Shown: piece by piece, positions 35,350 to 43,461 of the stretch | Layout: each line of letters begins with the position of its first letter | Position numbering within the stretch: position 1 is the stretch's first letter | Assembly (NCBI GenBank): GCA_029265125.1 | Contig: JAJUJX010000002.1 | Span: 248,001 to 312,000, forward strand | DNA length: 64,000 nt | Direction: 5' to 3' | From: Tolumonas sp008015085 | GTDB taxonomy: Bacteria; Pseudomonadota; Gammaproteobacteria; Enterobacterales; Aeromonadaceae | Notes under the pieces: model-generated | Told to the model about the DNA's origin: nothing | Seen by the model: only the letters and a program-made list of their open reading frames with translations | Database searches by the model: none | Translations under genes and position numbers: made by a program

Positions 35350-36105
35350 ATGAGACAACACCTGATCATGGGTAACTGGAAACTGAACGGTACTAAAGCG
35401 TCTGTTGAAGCTCTGGTTGAAGGCCTGAAAGCTCCAGTAGCTGCAGCAGCAAACGTAGAAGTTGCTGTTTGTGCACCTGTTATTTTCCTGGGTCAAGTTG
35501 AACAACTGACAGCTGGTTCAGCACTGAAATACGGTTCACAAGATGCTGACGTTCATACTTCTGGTGCATTCACTGGTGAAAACTCTCCAGTAATGCTGAA
35601 AGAGTTTGGCTGCAAATACGCTCTGGTTGGCCACAGCGAACGCCGCACTCTGCACGCAGAAACTGATGCTGTTGTAGCTGCTAAATATGTTGCTATTCAG
35701 GCTGCTGACCTGGTTCCTGTTCTGTGTATTGGTGAAACTCTGGAGCAGTTCGAAGCAAACCAGACTAACTCTGTTGTTGAAGCTCAGCTGAAAGCTGTTA
35801 TCGACGTAGCTGGCATCGAATCTTTCGCTAAAGCAGTAATCGCTTATGAGCCAGTATGGGCAATCGGTACTGGTAAAACTGCTACTCCTGAAATCGCTCA
35901 GGCAGTTCATGCGCACATCCGCGCTTACCTGTCTGGTTTCAATGCTGACGTTGCAGCTAAAGTACAGGTTCTGTACGGCGGTTCAATGAATGCAGCTAAC
36001 GCAGCTGACCTGCTGGCACAGGCTGACATCGATGGCGGTCTGATCGGCGGCGCTTCTCTGAAAGTGGCTGACTTCTCAGCAATTATCGCTGCTGCAGCTA
36101 AATAA
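35350..36105 (+). CDS. tpiA: Triosephosphate isomerase
   Basis: Interconverts dihydroxyacetone phosphate and glyceraldehyde 3-phosphate. 251 residues with the three catalytic landmarks: Lys in MGNWKLNGTK, His in LVGHSERRTL and Glu in AYEPVWAIGTGKTA. The phosphate loop YGGSMNAANA is near the C-terminus. ATG at 35350 follows GAGGATACAGCAA; the frame open from 35302 adds unrelated residues. Codon use is strongly biased (CTG, GCT, GTT, GAA), a sign of high expression. Single gene with its own terminator. Confidence 0.98.
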   Translation: MRQHLIMGNWKLNGTKASVEALVEGLKAPVAAAANVEVAVCAPVIFLGQVEQLTAGSALKYGSQDADVHTSGAFTGENSPVMLKEFGCKYALVGHSERRTLHAETDAVVAAKYVAIQAADLVPVLCIGETLEQFEANQTNSVVEAQLKAVIDVAGIESFAKAVIAYEPVWAIGTGKTATPEIAQAVHAHIRAYLSGFNADVAAKVQVLYGGSMNAANAADLLAQADIDGGLIGGASLKVADFSAIIAAAAK

Positions 36106-36116
36106 TTTAGTACTAG

Positions 36117-36148
36117 TAAGGCATTGATGTATTTCGATGCCTTATTTT
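36117..36148 (+). terminator. Intrinsic terminator after tpiA
   Basis: Stem TAAGGCAT (36117-36124) and ATGCCTTA (36137-36144), loop of 12, then TTTTG. Confidence 0.85.
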
Positions 36149-36193
36149 GTATTACACAGTTCTGATATTGAGGGTGAATATTCAGGCAGCTGA

Positions 36194-36199
36194 TATAAT
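36194..36199 (+). promoter_or_regulatory. -10 element for pfkA
   Basis: A perfect TATAAT 70 bp before the pfkA start. The upstream TTGAGG lies about 20 bp away, longer than usual for a -35. No clear Cra (FruR) operator was found. Confidence 0.4.
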
Positions 36200-36268
36200 C
36201 ATAACGAAAGGCAACGTGTAATACAGTGACTCAGAATTCTGTTCGTTTTATTCAAGTAGAGGCACACT

Positions 36269-37231
36269 ATGATCAAGAAGATTGGTGTTTTGACCAGTGG
36301 TGGTGATGCGCCAGGTATGAACGCAGCGATCCGCGCTGTTATTCGTGCTGCACTGGCTAAAGGTATCGAAGTTTACGGCATTCGCGACGGTTATTTAGGT
36401 CTGCACCGTGACCGTATTGAAAAACTGGATCGCCGCAGCGTTTCTGACATCATTAACCGTGGCGGCACCATGCTCGGTTCAGCTCGTTTCCCTGCATTTA
36501 AAGAAGAAAGTGTTCGCCGTGAAGCGATTGCAAACCTGAATAAACATGGTATCGAAGCACTGGTCGTGATCGGTGGTGACGGTTCCTACATGGGTGCTAA
36601 AAAACTGACAGAAATGGGCTATCCATGTATCGGTTTGCCTGGCACCATCGACAATGATATTGCCGGTACTGATTTCACTATCGGCTTCGATACTGCACTC
36701 AATGTAGTTATGGAAGCGATTGACCGTCTGCGTGATACCTCTACTTCACACAAACGTATTTCTGTTGTTGAAGTTATGGGTCGTCACTGTGGTGATCTGG
36801 CAATGGCTGCTGCTGTTGCAGGTGGTGCTGAATTCGTTATCGTTCCGGAAAAAGGCTTCAAAAAAGAAGAACTGCTGGCTCAGATTGATGAAGGTATTTC
36901 AAGTGGTAAACGTCATGCCATTATCACTATTTGTGAGCATGTCACAGATGTTAACGCACTTGCAAATCTGATCGAATTGCATACAGGTCTGGAAACTCGT
37001 GCAACCATTCTGGGTCATATCCAGCGTGGTGGTTCGCCAACTGCACGCGACCGTATTCTGGCCAGTCGTATGGGTGCCTACGCCGTTGACCTGCTGATCG
37101 AAGGTCAGGGTGGTCGTTGTGTTGGTTTGTTGAAAAACGAACTGGTACATCATGACATCATCGACTGCATCGAGAACATGAAGCGTCCATTCAATGAAGA
37201 ACTGTACAATCTGACTAAGACTTTGTTCTAA
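36269..37231 (+). CDS. pfkA: ATP-dependent 6-phosphofructokinase
   Basis: Key glycolytic kinase making fructose 1,6-bisphosphate; allosteric tetramer. 320 residues as in E. coli PfkA. ATP site LTSGGDAPGMNAAIRAVIRA at about 8-27 and GGDGSYMGAKKL at about 102-113; catalytic PGTIDNDIAGTDFTIGFDTA with Asp at about 127; sugar-phosphate site VEVMGRHCGDLAM. GGA-like AGAGGC before the ATG. Codon use highly biased. Terminator follows directly. Confidence 0.98.
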   Translation: MIKKIGVLTSGGDAPGMNAAIRAVIRAALAKGIEVYGIRDGYLGLHRDRIEKLDRRSVSDIINRGGTMLGSARFPAFKEESVRREAIANLNKHGIEALVVIGGDGSYMGAKKLTEMGYPCIGLPGTIDNDIAGTDFTIGFDTALNVVMEAIDRLRDTSTSHKRISVVEVMGRHCGDLAMAAAVAGGAEFVIVPEKGFKKEELLAQIDEGISSGKRHAIITICEHVTDVNALANLIELHTGLETRATILGHIQRGGSPTARDRILASRMGAYAVDLLIEGQGGRCVGLLKNELVHHDIIDCIENMKRPFNEELYNLTKTLF

Positions 37232-37251
37232 GTCTCTGAACAGTTGCAAGA

Positions 37252-37277
37252 GCCTTCCTGTGTGGAAGGCTTTTTTT
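37252..37277 (+). terminator. Intrinsic terminator after pfkA
   Basis: Stem AGCCTTCC (37252-37259) and GGAAGGCT (37265-37272), then TTTTT. It overlaps the very end of the convergent ybjD gene. Confidence 0.9.
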
Positions 37278-38895
37278 ATGCCTGTTGTCTGGCTAAATCT
37301 ATCACACGATCAAACATATTCTTCAGCAGTGAAGGAACGCTATCTACGCCGCGTTGCATAGCTTCTTCTATTACAGCCAGGGCCATGCCTGGTTTGGAGC
37401 GACGAGATACAGCACGCTCAATAATTTTATTTGCGGGCAGATTATGTAAATCGCGTAAAGCGGCTTCACGTCGGTAAACATCAGCAAATCCATGCATATA
37501 CAGAAAATGTTCAATATCTCTGTTTGGTAGCAGGGTCAATCCACCGCCATGCTGATGTTCTTCGTTGAGTAATCTTCTGGCTCCATGAATATAGCGAATA
37601 CCAGCCTCATCTCCATCTGCAAGCATGTGCCAGCTGATGCCAAGATCATTCGCCAGTTTGATTAATGGGCTATAACCACATTGAGCATATTCAATAATAC
37701 GCACCCCTTCGCCGGGCAGATGGTATCCACACAACTGGGCTAATTCAGATAGCAACCAAAGTTCTGTTTCACCTTCAACCAGCAACCAGCAGCGGGCAAA
37801 TAGCGACATTGGCCGGTTGATCCGCACATGGAAAGTTATTTTTCTTAAATCGTCAGCAGAAAAACGGTTTTCTTCCATCAGATAACTACGGGTTGTACCG
37901 TTTGTTCGCACCAGACGGCGGACTTGCCCCAGTGGTAATGTGGCCAGCAAATCGCCCGAGTTGGTGGTCAGAATCTTCTGCCCCGGTAGTTGCTGAATCA
38001 GCCCCCATGCAATTGACATCATGGTTGGGTGAAGACGGCTCTCCGGATCTTCCAGTATATAAATAGGTCTGGCTTCATTTTCTAAATTACGTCCGGAATG
38101 TGCAGACAGTAAAGCGTGCCCGATTCGGGATAACACCAGCTGCATGGTATCATTGTCCATATTGCGTAATAAATCATGCCAGTCGGTCAGCCCATGCAAC
38201 GCGCCCGGCTGATTGATAATGTCTCGCTGGCTGTGTTTAGTCCGGCGGGGAACGTTGATAAAGTAACGATCCAGCAGGTATTCTGCGGCAAGCACACCTT
38301 CGGTAATATGTTGTTGTCTGTCGGGAGTGCAATCCTGTAACAGATCTGAAATGTCATCCGCGTAAAGATCCAGTCCGGCGGTTACTTCAGAGAGTCCACT
38401 GATAGAGCGGGAATCTCGTAACCGTAATACCGGGTTCATAGAACTTAGTAGTTTTACCAGCTCGCCACTATTTTCATCTGCGACTTTGTTACCATGGGCA
38501 TCTTCAAAATAATGCTCCGTTATCACGCCCTGCGAAGTTAAACGGGATTTGGCGATATAATGGATACGATGAAACATATCCAAGTGGTGACGCGTCCATA
38601 CGGATGCTAGACGATTGAGACGATGGGAATGCTGGCTGATTCCAGGCCGATGTTCACGGAATGTCAGTGAAATGGTCAGTTCCTGATCATTCGTACCATC
38701 GCAGGCGGCTCGGTAAAAATCCTCAGGAACGAACTGATAGGGTAATTCGTCATGCCCTAGCAGGCTCCACAGTGCTCGCAGCAAGCTGCTTTTACCCCAG
38801 GTGTTTTCCCCAATCAGTGCTGTTGTTTGGCCCAGCTTTACTGATAGTCTGGAGATGCCACGGAATCCCGCGATGTCGACTTGCTCCAGAAACAT
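37276..38895 (-). CDS. ybjD: OLD-family ATPase/Toprim protein YbjD
   Basis: ABC-type ATPase fused to a Toprim nuclease domain, as in class 2-like OLD proteins; 539 residues (E. coli YbjD about 552). N-terminus MFLEQVDIAGFRGISRLSVK, Walker A GENTWGKSSLL at 29-39, Walker B-like region YILEDPESRLHPTMMSIAWG at about 276-295. The Toprim Glu is in WLLVEGETELWLL (about 371) and the acidic pair in HMLADGDEAGIRYI (about 426). Function in E. coli is poorly defined; OLD relatives act in DNA repair or phage defence. Preceded by a 38-codon peptide gene and a hairpin. Confidence 0.88.
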   Translation of the reverse strand: MFLEQVDIAGFRGISRLSVKLGQTTALIGENTWGKSSLLRALWSLLGHDELPYQFVPEDFYRAACDGTNDQELTISLTFREHRPGISQHSHRLNRLASVWTRHHLDMFHRIHYIAKSRLTSQGVITEHYFEDAHGNKVADENSGELVKLLSSMNPVLRLRDSRSISGLSEVTAGLDLYADDISDLLQDCTPDRQQHITEGVLAAEYLLDRYFINVPRRTKHSQRDIINQPGALHGLTDWHDLLRNMDNDTMQLVLSRIGHALLSAHSGRNLENEARPIYILEDPESRLHPTMMSIAWGLIQQLPGQKILTTNSGDLLATLPLGQVRRLVRTNGTTRSYLMEENRFSADDLRKITFHVRINRPMSLFARCWLLVEGETELWLLSELAQLCGYHLPGEGVRIIEYAQCGYSPLIKLANDLGISWHMLADGDEAGIRYIHGARRLLNEEHQHGGGLTLLPNRDIEHFLYMHGFADVYRREAALRDLHNLPANKIIERAVSRRSKPGMALAVIEEAMQRGVDSVPSLLKNMFDRVIDLARQQA

Positions 38896-38950
38896 GATGC
38901 CTTACCTGCATTTATATGATTGTATAAATGACTGATAGCAAAGCAACCTT

Positions 38951-38970
38951 CGGTTGTGCAAGTACAACCG
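38951..38970 (-). terminator. Hairpin between the 38-aa peptide and ybjD
   Basis: Perfect 7-bp arms CGGTTGT (38951-38957) and ACAACCG (38964-38970) with a 6-base loop, starting 3 bases after the stop of the 38-aa frame. The 3' flank is not a clean T-run, so it could be a weak terminator, an attenuator or a stabilising structure for ybjD mRNA. Confidence 0.4.
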
Positions 38971-38973
38971 TGA

Positions 38974-39090
38974 TTATCTTTCGCTGACCTTGACAGGCAT
39001 CAAGTTCGGCTGGTTAACAGCGGGTAATTCATATTGCCAAAGGCTAAACCACATATGGCGCTGACGGTTATGTTTACGGCGTAATTTCAT
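38974..39090 (-). CDS. Basic 38-aa peptide upstream of ybjD
   Basis: A 38-codon frame starting MKLRRKHNRQRHMWFSLWQY and ending VKVSER. It has a strong ribosome site (AGGAG five bases before ATG). The first twelve residues are very basic, followed by an aromatic patch. It ends 78 bp before ybjD on the same strand, with a hairpin in between, so it could be a leader peptide or an independent small protein. No family recognised. Confidence 0.6.
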   Translation of the reverse strand: MKLRRKHNRQRHMWFSLWQYELPAVNQPNLMPVKVSER

Positions 39091-39153
39091 AGGTACTCCT
39101 CATGATGAATTGCATTGAGAGTGCCGGATTCACATGACAGAAAAATGACAATT

Positions 39154-39912
39154 CTATGCGTAGTGTTGCCAAAGTAGCCGCGCAGACATAACAAGAGACA
39201 TCACCACAAGTAACGGCCGGATAATTTTACTACCTTTACTAACTACCATTTTTGAACCGAGTCTGGCCCCTATGAATTGCCCTACTCCCATGATCAGACC
39301 AACCTGCCATAATATTTTTCCACCTAACATGAAGAAGATTAATGAAGCTATGTTGGAAGTAAAATTCAGTAACTTGCTGTACGCCGTTGCTTTGGCAAGG
39401 TTAAAACCAGCCAGAGCGACAAAAGATATCGCCAGAAATGAGCCGGTACCTGGGCCAAAAAATCCGTCATAAAAACCCACTACCAGACCAACCAGTAAGG
39501 AAAACAAGAAAAAATTCATCCGTTGCTGACGATCTTCATCACCGATGTGAGGCGAAAAAATGAAATAAAGCGCAAAACCGATCAGCATAAACGGGATGGC
39601 TTGTTTTAATGACGAGGGATCGATTTGCTGAACCAACAGAGTACCGCAGGCACTTCCAATGAAAGTAAAAAGGATGGCATTTCTGATAAGCTTTAGATCG
39701 ATGTAGCCGCGCCGTAAAAAGTAAAATGAGGCTGAAAAGCTACCAAAACTACTTTGTAATTTATTGGTTGCCAGTGCCTGAGCAGGGGGAATGCCAACAC
39801 TAAGTAGCGCAGGAATTGTCAGTAATCCACCACCACCGGCAATAGAGTCAATAAAACCGGCAATAATACTGCAAAGGGATAAGACCAGAAGGGTAGAAAG
39901 TTCTAAATCCAT
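39154..39912 (-). CDS. yfcA: TSUP-family membrane transporter YfcA
   Basis: Probable anion or sulfur-compound exporter of the TauE/SafE family with about 8 membrane segments, 252 residues. Landmarks shared with E. coli YfcA are IAGFIDSIAGGGGLLTIPAL, ALATNKLQSSFGSFSAS and VVGFYDGFFGPGTGSFLAI. The two halves repeat the same pattern. Substrate unknown. Single gene on the minus strand. Confidence 0.92.
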   Translation of the reverse strand: MDLELSTLLVLSLCSIIAGFIDSIAGGGGLLTIPALLSVGIPPAQALATNKLQSSFGSFSASFYFLRRGYIDLKLIRNAILFTFIGSACGTLLVQQIDPSSLKQAIPFMLIGFALYFIFSPHIGDEDRQQRMNFFLFSLLVGLVVGFYDGFFGPGTGSFLAISFVALAGFNLAKATAYSKLLNFTSNIASLIFFMLGGKILWQVGLIMGVGQFIGARLGSKMVVSKGSKIIRPLLVVMSLVMSARLLWQHYA

Positions 39913-40046
39913 GGGGATACAACATCATATGGAAGAAAGAGAGCATAATCACATAATTAAATATCTATTTCTATGACCTATGATTTGCTATTTACGACGC
40001 CATCTCCTACTCTGTCGCCTGATTTTTAGATAGACACTCCCGTAAT

Positions 40047-40307
40047 ATGAACGCACATTCCAATGATCCCCTGCATGGCATTACGCTGGAACGTATTGTG
40101 ACAGAACTGGTTGAACACTATGGCTGGGATGAATTAGCACTTCGAATCAATATCCGTTGTTTTCAGTTTGAGCCCAGCATTAAATCCAGCCTGAAATTTT
40201 TACGACGGACGCCATGGGCCCGGACAAAAGTGGAAGAGTTGTATGTTGTTACCAAAACATCCCCATGGTCAAAAAAGGTAACTGCAGAGCCACAAAGTAA
40301 TGACTGA
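40047..40307 (+). CDS. VF530 family (DUF2132) small DNA-binding-like protein
   Basis: Small helical protein of 86 residues with the family signature NDPLHGITLERIVTELVEHY, then IRCFQFEPSIKSSLKFLRRT and PWARTKVEELYV. The VF530 structure suggested nucleic-acid binding, but the role is unknown. Overlaps the next gene by 8 bases, so they are probably translated together. Confidence 0.85.
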   Translation: MNAHSNDPLHGITLERIVTELVEHYGWDELALRINIRCFQFEPSIKSSLKFLRRTPWARTKVEELYVVTKTSPWSKKVTAEPQSND

Positions 40308-40809
40308 TCTGATTTACATTAGCCATTATCCGGAACAAATTCAGCAACAAGTTCGCCAATTGATTAGTCAACGACAATTAGGTAACTGGTTGGCAAAACG
40401 GTATCCTGAAAAACATGTTGTGCAGAGCGACTCAGCACTTTTTGACTATGTGACAGAGTTGAAAAACCGGTATATGCGGAATGTCTCCGCCATTAATAAA
40501 GTGCAATATGACAGCAAATTATCTGTCGTACACCATGCGTTGGGGCTGAATGTCCGTAAAGCACAAATGCAGGGCGCAAAAATCAAAAGAAAACACGACA
40601 TCATTATTGCCAGTGTTTTTCGTGAGGCACCGCCTGAATTTTTGCGTATGATAGCTGTTCACGAATTAGCACACCTGAAGGAAACTCAGCACGATAAAGC
40701 CTTTTATCAGTTATGTGTGCATATGGAACCTGATTATCATCAGCTGGAATTTGATTTCAGATTATTTATGACTCACCGCGATCTCATTAAACGTGAGTCA
40801 AAAGACTGA
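40300..40809 (+). CDS. YgjP-like zinc metallopeptidase (DUF45/M48-type)
   Basis: 169 residues with the metal motif IAVHELAHLKETQHDKAFYQ at about 122-141: HExxH followed by a His within the next helix, as in YgjP/WLM-type metallopeptidases. The Leu-rich N-terminus shows no signal peptide, so cytoplasmic. Function unknown; the family often occurs near restriction or repair genes, but no such context exists here. Second gene of a pair with the VF530 gene. Confidence 0.82.
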   Translation: MTDLIYISHYPEQIQQQVRQLISQRQLGNWLAKRYPEKHVVQSDSALFDYVTELKNRYMRNVSAINKVQYDSKLSVVHHALGLNVRKAQMQGAKIKRKHDIIIASVFREAPPEFLRMIAVHELAHLKETQHDKAFYQLCVHMEPDYHQLEFDFRLFMTHRDLIKRESKD

Positions 40810-40869
40810 AACTTCGATTTTCCGCTACACTATTCACAATCGTTATATCTACTACACTTGGAACATAAT

Positions 40870-41223
40870 ATGACAGAGCAGACCGAACAGCATATCCCTG
40901 ACCATTTTATCGCTGAAGTAAAAGACAGCGGTGTATTGTGGGGGCTGCAGTTTGAAGATGAGTGGGTTGTTTGTGACTCACAAGACGATGAAGCTGTTGA
41001 TGTGATGCCATTATGGTCATCTGAGCGGGCTGCAAAACTTTTATGCTGTGATGAATGGAAAGATTATGAGCCAGCGGCAATTCCATTAGACGAATTCTAT
41101 GACGAATGGGTCAATGATTTATATGCAGACGGCGTATTAATCGGTGTGGAATGGGATGAAACCCTGAGTGGCGTAGAAGTGGATGTAATGGATTTTGCCC
41201 GGGCGTTATCTCACTTCGAATAA
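40870..41223 (+). CDS. DUF2750-type acidic protein
   Basis: Small acidic cytoplasmic protein, 117 residues, with the pattern SGVLWGLQFEDEWVVCDSQD, then MPLWSSERAAKLLC and PLDEFYDEWVNDLYADGVLI, which fits the DUF2750 family of unknown function. The ATG at 40870 (MTEQTEQHI) is preferred over a TTG at 40858. Followed by a bidirectional terminator. Confidence 0.75.
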   Translation: MTEQTEQHIPDHFIAEVKDSGVLWGLQFEDEWVVCDSQDDEAVDVMPLWSSERAAKLLCCDEWKDYEPAAIPLDEFYDEWVNDLYADGVLIGVEWDETLSGVEVDVMDFARALSHFE

Positions 41224-41238
41224 CCTTATTTTAAGTAA

Positions 41239-41265
41239 TAATTCCCCGGTTTAGTCGGGGAATTA
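41239..41265. terminator. Bidirectional terminator
   Basis: Stem TAATTCCCC (41239-41247) and GGGGAATTA (41257-41265) with a 9-base loop, between the DUF2750 gene and the convergent EamA gene. Confidence 0.8.
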
Positions 41266-41271
41266 TTCAGC

Positions 41272-42174
41272 TCACAAGCCTTCAGATATTTGTTCTTTAG
41301 CTGACTCAGCTTGTTTTTCCTGTAACTGGCTGATCACGACGCCTGCAAAAACAGCTAAACAAGCCAGGCATTGCTGAACATTCAGTGTTTCATCTAATAA
41401 CCAGAATGCCAGCAATAAGGTTAAAACTGGAATTAGATTGATGTAAGCAATCGCCAGTGAGACCGGCGCTTTGCTCATAGCCCAGTTATATAACCAATAT
41501 GCCCCTATGGTGACAATGGTTGCCAGATAGATCAGACATCCCCACTGTAACATTGAAATAGATGATGGCATGTCATGCTGCAAAGCTAATGGTCCGAAGA
41601 ACAAGCTACCGACGAATGCCTGATAAGCAGTCAGGACAAGTGGTGAATAGCGGGTTGATAATCGGCGAATCGAAATGGAATATACGGCACCACATAACAT
41701 TGCCAGAAATTCCAGAAAATTACCCAGCAGCGGGTTACTAGCTTGCTCATCGTTTTGCCCTGCAAAACTGAGCGCAGAACATCCCAATATCGCAATAATA
41801 AATCCTGCGATCTGATATTTGGTAATTCTCTCCTTCAATACCAGAAATGCGGCAACTGACCCTAATAATGGTAAAGTAGCCGTAATTACTCCCGCCTGCC
41901 CTGCAGTGGTATATTGCAATGCCGTGGTCTCAAATAAGAAATAGAGGCAAGGCTCCGCAATTCCCATAATGAGCAGCCAACGCCAGTCTCCGGCCTTATA
42001 GTGAAATTCAAGTAGTCTGCGACCAAACAGTAAGAAACAACCACTGGCAATAAACATTCGAATAAAAACGATCTGTGTAGGATGAAAAAAATCCAGCAGA
42101 AATTTTAATGAGATAAATGCACTGGACCAGAGCAACATTGCGCAAGAAAGCGCCAGCATGGGAAGAATGCCCAA
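41272..42174 (-). CDS. EamA/DMT-family metabolite exporter
   Basis: Ten-helix drug/metabolite transporter made of two EamA repeats, 300 residues. Repeat 1 has LWSSAFISLKFLLDFFHPTQ and the end-of-repeat AVFLVLKERI type loop (here VAAFLVLKERITKYQIAG). Repeat 2 has the equivalent LLLAFWLLDETLNVQQCLAC. The substrate cannot be read from sequence; relatives export amino acids or their derivatives. Single gene, divergent from the rnf operon. Confidence 0.88.
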   Translation of the reverse strand: MGILPMLALSCAMLLWSSAFISLKFLLDFFHPTQIVFIRMFIASGCFLLFGRRLLEFHYKAGDWRWLLIMGIAEPCLYFLFETTALQYTTAGQAGVITATLPLLGSVAAFLVLKERITKYQIAGFIIAILGCSALSFAGQNDEQASNPLLGNFLEFLAMLCGAVYSISIRRLSTRYSPLVLTAYQAFVGSLFFGPLALQHDMPSSISMLQWGCLIYLATIVTIGAYWLYNWAMSKAPVSLAIAYINLIPVLTLLLAFWLLDETLNVQQCLACLAVFAGVVISQLQEKQAESAKEQISEGL

Positions 42175-42316
42175 GATAACCCCCTGGAAACCGGATCAAA
42201 GAGGGCAAAGTCTAGCCGTTCGGTATATTAATATCCAGAAACCCTTCGGTTTAACGGTTGTTTAGCTTCGGGCATACGACGATAATAAGCGCCGCTTGCA
42301 AGCTGAGGTATGAATC

Positions 42317-42898
42317 ATGACCGAATACCTGTTACTACTGCTCAGTACAGTTCTGGTTAACAACTTTGTTTTAGTAAAATTTCTGGGTCTCTGCCCATTT
42401 ATGGGCGTATCTAAAAAAATTGAACCTGCCATAGGTATGGGGGTTGCGACGACGTTTGTGCTGACACTAACCTCTGCATTCTGTTATCTGGTTGAGCATT
42501 ACATCCTGACCCCGTTGGGTGCAAACTCTCTCAGCACTCTTGCCTTTATTCTTGTTATCGCCGTTGTAGTGCAATTTACCGAGATGGTCATTCATAAGAG
42601 TGCACCGGATCTTTACAGGGTCTTAGGTATTTATCTGCCATTAATCACGACAAATTGCATTGTATTAGGTTTGGCACTGCTGAATATCAATCTGCAGCAC
42701 AACTTTATGCAAAGTATTGTATATGGCTTAGGCGGTGGACTCGGTTTTTCATTAGTTCTGATCTTATTTGCCAGCTTGCGTGAACGCATTGCTGCAGCAG
42801 ATGTACCGGTTCCTTTTCAGGGAATTGCAATTGGTATGGTTACAGCCGGATTAATGTCTCTGGCATTCCTTGGTTTTACTGGCCTGATTAAGCTCTGA
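42317..42898 (+). CDS. rnfA: Rnf/Rsx electron transport complex subunit A
   Basis: Six-helix membrane subunit, 193 residues, of the Rnf complex that couples ferredoxin:NAD oxidoreduction to ion movement and, in enterics, reduces SoxR (Rsx). The start MTEYLLLLLSTVLVNNFVLV and the following KFLGLCPFMGVSKKIEPAIG are nearly identical to E. coli RsxA. The Cys of LGLCPFMG, with its partner in TTNCIVLGLALL, is thought to bind a Fe-S centre between RnfA and RnfE. First gene of rnfABCDGE-nth-gloA. Confidence 0.97.
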   Translation: MTEYLLLLLSTVLVNNFVLVKFLGLCPFMGVSKKIEPAIGMGVATTFVLTLTSAFCYLVEHYILTPLGANSLSTLAFILVIAVVVQFTEMVIHKSAPDLYRVLGIYLPLITTNCIVLGLALLNINLQHNFMQSIVYGLGGGLGFSLVLILFASLRERIAAADVPVPFQGIAIGMVTAGLMSLAFLGFTGLIKL

Positions 42899-42903
42899 TT
42901 ATC

Positions 42904-43461
42904 ATGAACCAGATATTATTTATCATCCTCGTATTTACTGCCCTGGCTCTGGCTTTTGGTGTTCTGCTCGGGTATGCCGCGATTCGCTTTAAGGTTGAAT
43001 CAGACCCTATTGTTGAAAAGTTGGATGCAGTTTTACCACAGACCCAATGTGGCCAGTGCGGTTATCCTGGCTGCCGTCCTTATGCTCAGGCGATTGCTGA
43101 TGGAGATAGCATCAATAAATGTGTTCCGGGGGGTACTCAGGTAATTCAGAAAATTGCAGATCTCATGGGAGTTGAACCGCCTTCAGAAGAAAATGATCTG
43201 CAAATCGTGCCACCAAAGCGTGTCGCATTTATCCATGAAAATTTGTGTATTGGTTGTACCAAGTGCATTCAGGCCTGCCCTGTTGATGCCATCATTGGCG
43301 CACCTAAATTAATGCATACCATTTTACGCAGTGAGTGTACCGGCTGTGATTTATGTGTTGATCCCTGCCCGACCAACTGTATCGAAATGATTGAACTACC
43401 TGCTACACCAGATCGTTGGAAGTGGGATGTAGAAACAATTCCAGTGAGGATGGTGCAATGA
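42904..43461 (+). CDS. rnfB: Rnf complex Fe-S subunit B
   Basis: Membrane-anchored multi-cluster ferredoxin, 185 residues. After one N-terminal helix comes a four-Cys cluster domain CGQCGYPGCRPYAQAI at about 47-62, then two 4Fe-4S ferredoxin motifs, CIGCTKCIQACPVDAI near 115 and CTGCDLCVDPCPTNCI near 145. Starts 5 bp after rnfA and overlaps rnfC by 4 bases (ATGA). Confidence 0.97.
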   Translation: MNQILFIILVFTALALAFGVLLGYAAIRFKVESDPIVEKLDAVLPQTQCGQCGYPGCRPYAQAIADGDSINKCVPGGTQVIQKIADLMGVEPPSEENDLQIVPPKRVAFIHENLCIGCTKCIQACPVDAIIGAPKLMHTILRSECTGCDLCVDPCPTNCIEMIELPATPDRWKWDVETIPVRMVQ

